Of a stretch of DNA of 64,000 nt, positions 62,055 to 64,000 are shown piece by piece; position 1 is the stretch's first letter; each line of letters begins with the position of its first letter. A program made the translations under genes and the position numbers. The notes below the pieces were generated by a model, which saw only the letters and a list, made by a program, of their open reading frames with translations, was not told where the DNA came from and ran no database searches. This stretch comes from Pseudophaeobacter flagellatus (GTDB taxonomy: Bacteria > Pseudomonadota > Alphaproteobacteria > Rhodobacterales > Rhodobacteraceae), in contig NZ_JAJQRG010000002.1 of the NCBI RefSeq assembly GCF_021228235.1, positions 1-64,000 of the forward strand. The letters are read 5' to 3'.

Positions 62055-62260
62055 GGAACGCAGCTCACTTTGGAAATCACCTACTTCGCAATAGGTGGTC
62101 AAATTTTCAGGTACCCTTCCCTAACTTCCATGGAACAACAAACGCAACCTCGCCCATATTCGTAGGCCCTGTGATGAAGCATTTTCCCTGCAAACTCTCT
62201 TGTGATCGGAAGTCGAAATTGCTACCAGTCTAGTAATAATATATCATAACATCAGATAGT

Positions 62261-62542
62261 ATGACACAGATCGCCCACCACAGCCGCCGGATCAGGAACA
62301 TTGGGGAAACCAAGCTAAAACGCCGCAAACGAAAGGAAGACCCCATGCGGGCCTACGATCAATTGCCGCGCGACCTGCGGCTTTGGATTCAAGGGGCCAA
62401 ACTGCCTTGGTCGCCTGCCTCCTGCCGCAAAATCTGGCTAAAGACCAAAGCCAGAGGCGACACCTTGGAACAGACCCTGGCCAGCCTGGACCGGGCAGAA
62501 GCGGCAACTCTGGCACGCAGCGATCGGCCTGCCCGCCCCTAG
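62261..62542 (+). CDS. DUF6525-like small protein
   Basis: This 93-residue basic protein contains LKRRKRKEDPMRAYDQLPRD, followed by LRLWIQGAKLPWSPASCRKIW. The combination of a basic run, an N/D-P-M-x-x-Y/F-D-x-L-P motif and a W-containing helix is typical of the DUF6525 family of Rhodobacterales. The function is unknown; the pattern suggests nucleic-acid or ribosome binding, but that is a guess. An internal Met (62345) is an alternative start. The upstream DNA is AT-rich. Confidence 0.65.
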   Translation: MTQIAHHSRRIRNIGETKLKRRKRKEDPMRAYDQLPRDLRLWIQGAKLPWSPASCRKIWLKTKARGDTLEQTLASLDRAEAATLARSDRPARP

Positions 62543-62991
62543 GATCGGATATCAAACAGGCCCCATCCCCCGCAGCCGAAACAGCGGGCGCGGAACTGGC
62601 AAAATGCGCCGAACCACCTACACCTCTGGATATAAGCGGTATCAATCGCACCCAAAAACTCGCCACTTGCATATCTTAGACAGTGCCGGAAAATCGGATA
62701 GAAAGGTCATACAACAACCGCGAGGATACTTACCTTGACCTTTTCACTTCGTCTGCACAGATCCATGGAACGGGGGGACTTCAAGCCTCTGAACCTGAAA
62801 CGCACCACGGTAAAGCCCAGCACCACGCAGTCCTCAGGCCCTGTCTCTGGCACCGCCACACGCAAAGTGCGACTGCCAATATTTAAACAGCCCAGCGCCT
62901 AGGAATTGCCCTTCGGATCGGATCAAGCGGAGATGACGCTGGACTGAATGACGCTGCCCAGTCTGCGTTTTGCCAGTCGGCGCACAGCCGA
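62543..62991. other. Intergenic region between the DUF6525 and PLP decarboxylase genes
   Basis: This 449-base stretch has one weak possible small ORF (62735-62902, TTG start with a GAGGA site). A 67-codon frame at 62683-62886 has a composition unlike a protein. No RNA, terminator or repeat was recognised. Confidence 0.5.
62735..62902 (+). CDS. Possible 55-residue basic small ORF
   Basis: Starting at TTG (62735) with GAGGA a few bases upstream, the frame gives a Lys/Arg/Thr/Ser-rich product (MTFSLRLHRSMERGDF... ending IFKQPSA). An internal ATG at 62765 would give 45 residues. No family was recognised and the codon signal is short, so this is a weak call. It follows the DUF6525 gene on the same strand after 192 bases. 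Confidence 0.2.
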   Translation: MTFSLRLHRSMERGDFKPLNLKRTTVKPSTTQSSGPVSGTATRKVRLPIFKQPSA

Positions 62992-64000
62992 TCAGCCTTC
63001 ACCTTTGGCGCCGATCCCGACCAGCAGATTGATGAGCTGGTCCACATGCCTGTCCTGGGTGCGAAAGGAGGATAGGCTGATGCGGAATGCCGGGCGGTCT
63101 TGCCAGACGGTGCCACCAAACCAAGAGGTACCACTTTGCTGAACTTTCTGCAAAATGACCTCGGTTGCAGCATCGTCCCCGCCGCGCACCAAGACCTGAT
63201 TGAGCACCACCCGGTTCAACACCTCAAACCCAGCCTCCTCCAGGGCAGCACAAATTCGACGGGCCTGATTGTGGTGGCCTGTGACCAGATCTGCGATCCC
63301 CGCCTTGCCCAGGCTGCGCAGCGCTGCCCAGATTGGAATACCGCGCGCCCGACGCGAGAATTCCAGCGTCAGGTTCTTTTGCGCCTCTGCCGAGGCGGTG
63401 GAATAGGCGGCATCGCTGTTCATCACCCGGGCCAGAGCCTGGGGATCCCGGCAAATCGCCATGGCGCCGTCATAGGGGGTGTTGAGCCATTTATGGCCAT
63501 CGGTGGTCCAGCTGTCGGCGCCTTCGATCCCCGTGGTCAAATCGCGCAACCCTGGCGCCGCGCGGGCCCAGAGCCCAAAGGCCCCATCCACATGCACCCA
63601 GGCCCCTGCGGCCTTGGCTCGGGGAATGATCGCGGCGAAATCATCAAACTCACCCGTGTTGACCTCGCCCGCCTGCAACACCAGCAGGGTCGTTGCATCC
63701 ATGTCCGGCAACTGGTCCGGCAGGATCCGCCCCTGGTCATCCACCGGTGCCTTGACCACCCGGTTCCAGCCAAAGCCCAGCACCTGCAGCGCTTTGCGCA
63801 CAGTGACATGGGTGCTGGCAGGCACCACCACCTTGACCTCGGGCGCGCCATGCAGCCCATCATTTACCACATCCCAGCCCTGCCGCGCCAACAGATCGGC
63901 CCGGGCAGCTGCCAGACAGCTGAGCCCACAGGCAGTGGCAGAGGTGCCAAAGGCCACGGCACTGCTGCGCGGCAAGTCCAGGATCTCCAGCATCCACTTG
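62992..64000 (-). CDS. Group II pyridoxal-5'-phosphate-dependent decarboxylase, N terminus missing
   Basis: This gene runs off the right edge; only about the last 336 residues are seen. The product resembles the aromatic-L-amino-acid/glutamate decarboxylase group. Visible landmarks are a Gly/Ser/Thr-rich segment FGTSATACGLSCL near the start, the cofactor Asp-containing VHVDGAFGLWA, the Schiff-base Lys in TDGHKWLNTPYD, and the C-terminal RISLSSFRTQDRHVDQL. Some relatives act as aldehyde synthases or tyrosine/aspartate decarboxylases; substrate cannot be assigned from the fragment. Confidence 0.88.
   Translation of the reverse strand, partial: KWMLEILDLPRSSAVAFGTSATACGLSCLAAARADLLARQGWDVVNDGLHGAPEVKVVVPASTHVTVRKALQVLGFGWNRVVKAPVDDQGRILPDQLPDMDATTLLVLQAGEVNTGEFDDFAAIIPRAKAAGAWVHVDGAFGLWARAAPGLRDLTTGIEGADSWTTDGHKWLNTPYDGAMAICRDPQALARVMNSDAAYSTASAEAQKNLTLEFSRRARGIPIWAALRSLGKAGIADLVTGHHNQARRICAALEEAGFEVLNRVVLNQVLVRGGDDAATEVILQKVQQSGTSWFGGTVWQDRPAFRISLSSFRTQDRHVDQLINLLVGIGAKGEG

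Noticed and set aside
62683-62886. 67-codon ATG-started frame after the DUF6525 gene
   Set aside because: Composition (many His, Gln and Thr) is unlike a protein, it has no good ribosome site, and it overlaps a better small frame in another phase.

Overview
The window is about 60% GC chromosomal DNA of an alphaproteobacterium, most likely a marine Roseobacter-group member of the Rhodobacteraceae (Phaeobacter/Ruegeria/Leisingera-like). This placement rests on recognisable family features: the adjacent lspA, DUF3035 lipoprotein and paired M16 peptidase genes, a DinB with an N-terminal zinc ribbon, small DUF1674, DUF1272, DUF3775 and DUF6525 proteins, a split lysine-degrading saccharopine pathway, and Mur/Fur-like operators. 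It was not tested by database search. No insertion sequence, prophage, integrase or CRISPR array was seen.

Layout. 0.3-4 kb: msrPQ periplasmic methionine sulfoxide repair, an FMN glutamate-synthase-like protein and a DUF302 protein. 4.2-11.4 kb: clpB with a probable heat-shock promoter, pyrF, a structured intergenic region ending in a terminator, a NUDIX hydrolase, dinB, an N-formylglutamate amidohydrolase, tRNA-Val(GAC) and rpmJ. 11.6-15.1 kb: a ferric-iron ABC system (binding protein and permease, no ATPase nearby) whose two genes share an upstream motif. 15.2-27.2 kb: a liv-type ABC transporter operon flanked by two acyl-CoA ligase genes and divergent from a hybrid histidine kinase/OmpR regulator pair. 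27.3-32.9 kb: a WGR protein, an M20 amidohydrolase, then a phosphatase-GST-saccharopine dehydrogenase-SemiSWEET-saccharopine dehydrogenase operon. 33-38 kb: DUF3775, then mutL-rmuC-class III cyclase with overlapping ends. 38-42 kb: a manganese/zinc ABC operon with two tandem operator-like boxes. 42-46 kb: deoC-DUF1272-tandem aldehyde dehydrogenase. 46-55 kb: M16 peptidase pair, DUF3035 lipoprotein, lspA, purH, heparinase-like protein, rsmB. 55-61 kb: DUF1674, dapB, rbfA-DUF2233-truB, DUF1643, an RTX protein and rpsO. 61-64 kb: a methyltransferase, a DUF6525 protein and a PLP decarboxylase running off the right edge.

Most genes are housekeeping or ordinary metabolic genes. The least expected signals lie between genes: (i) a dispersed small hairpin element in three homologous copies (9975-10055, 33079-33148, 55271-55308), plus a structurally similar but unrelated element at 4100-4232; (ii) a shared 22-bp motif upstream of both iron-transport genes; (iii) a duplicated 15-bp operator before the metal transporter; (iv) a hairpin-rich, gene-free stretch after pyrF. 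No undescribed multi-gene defence or secretion system was recognised.
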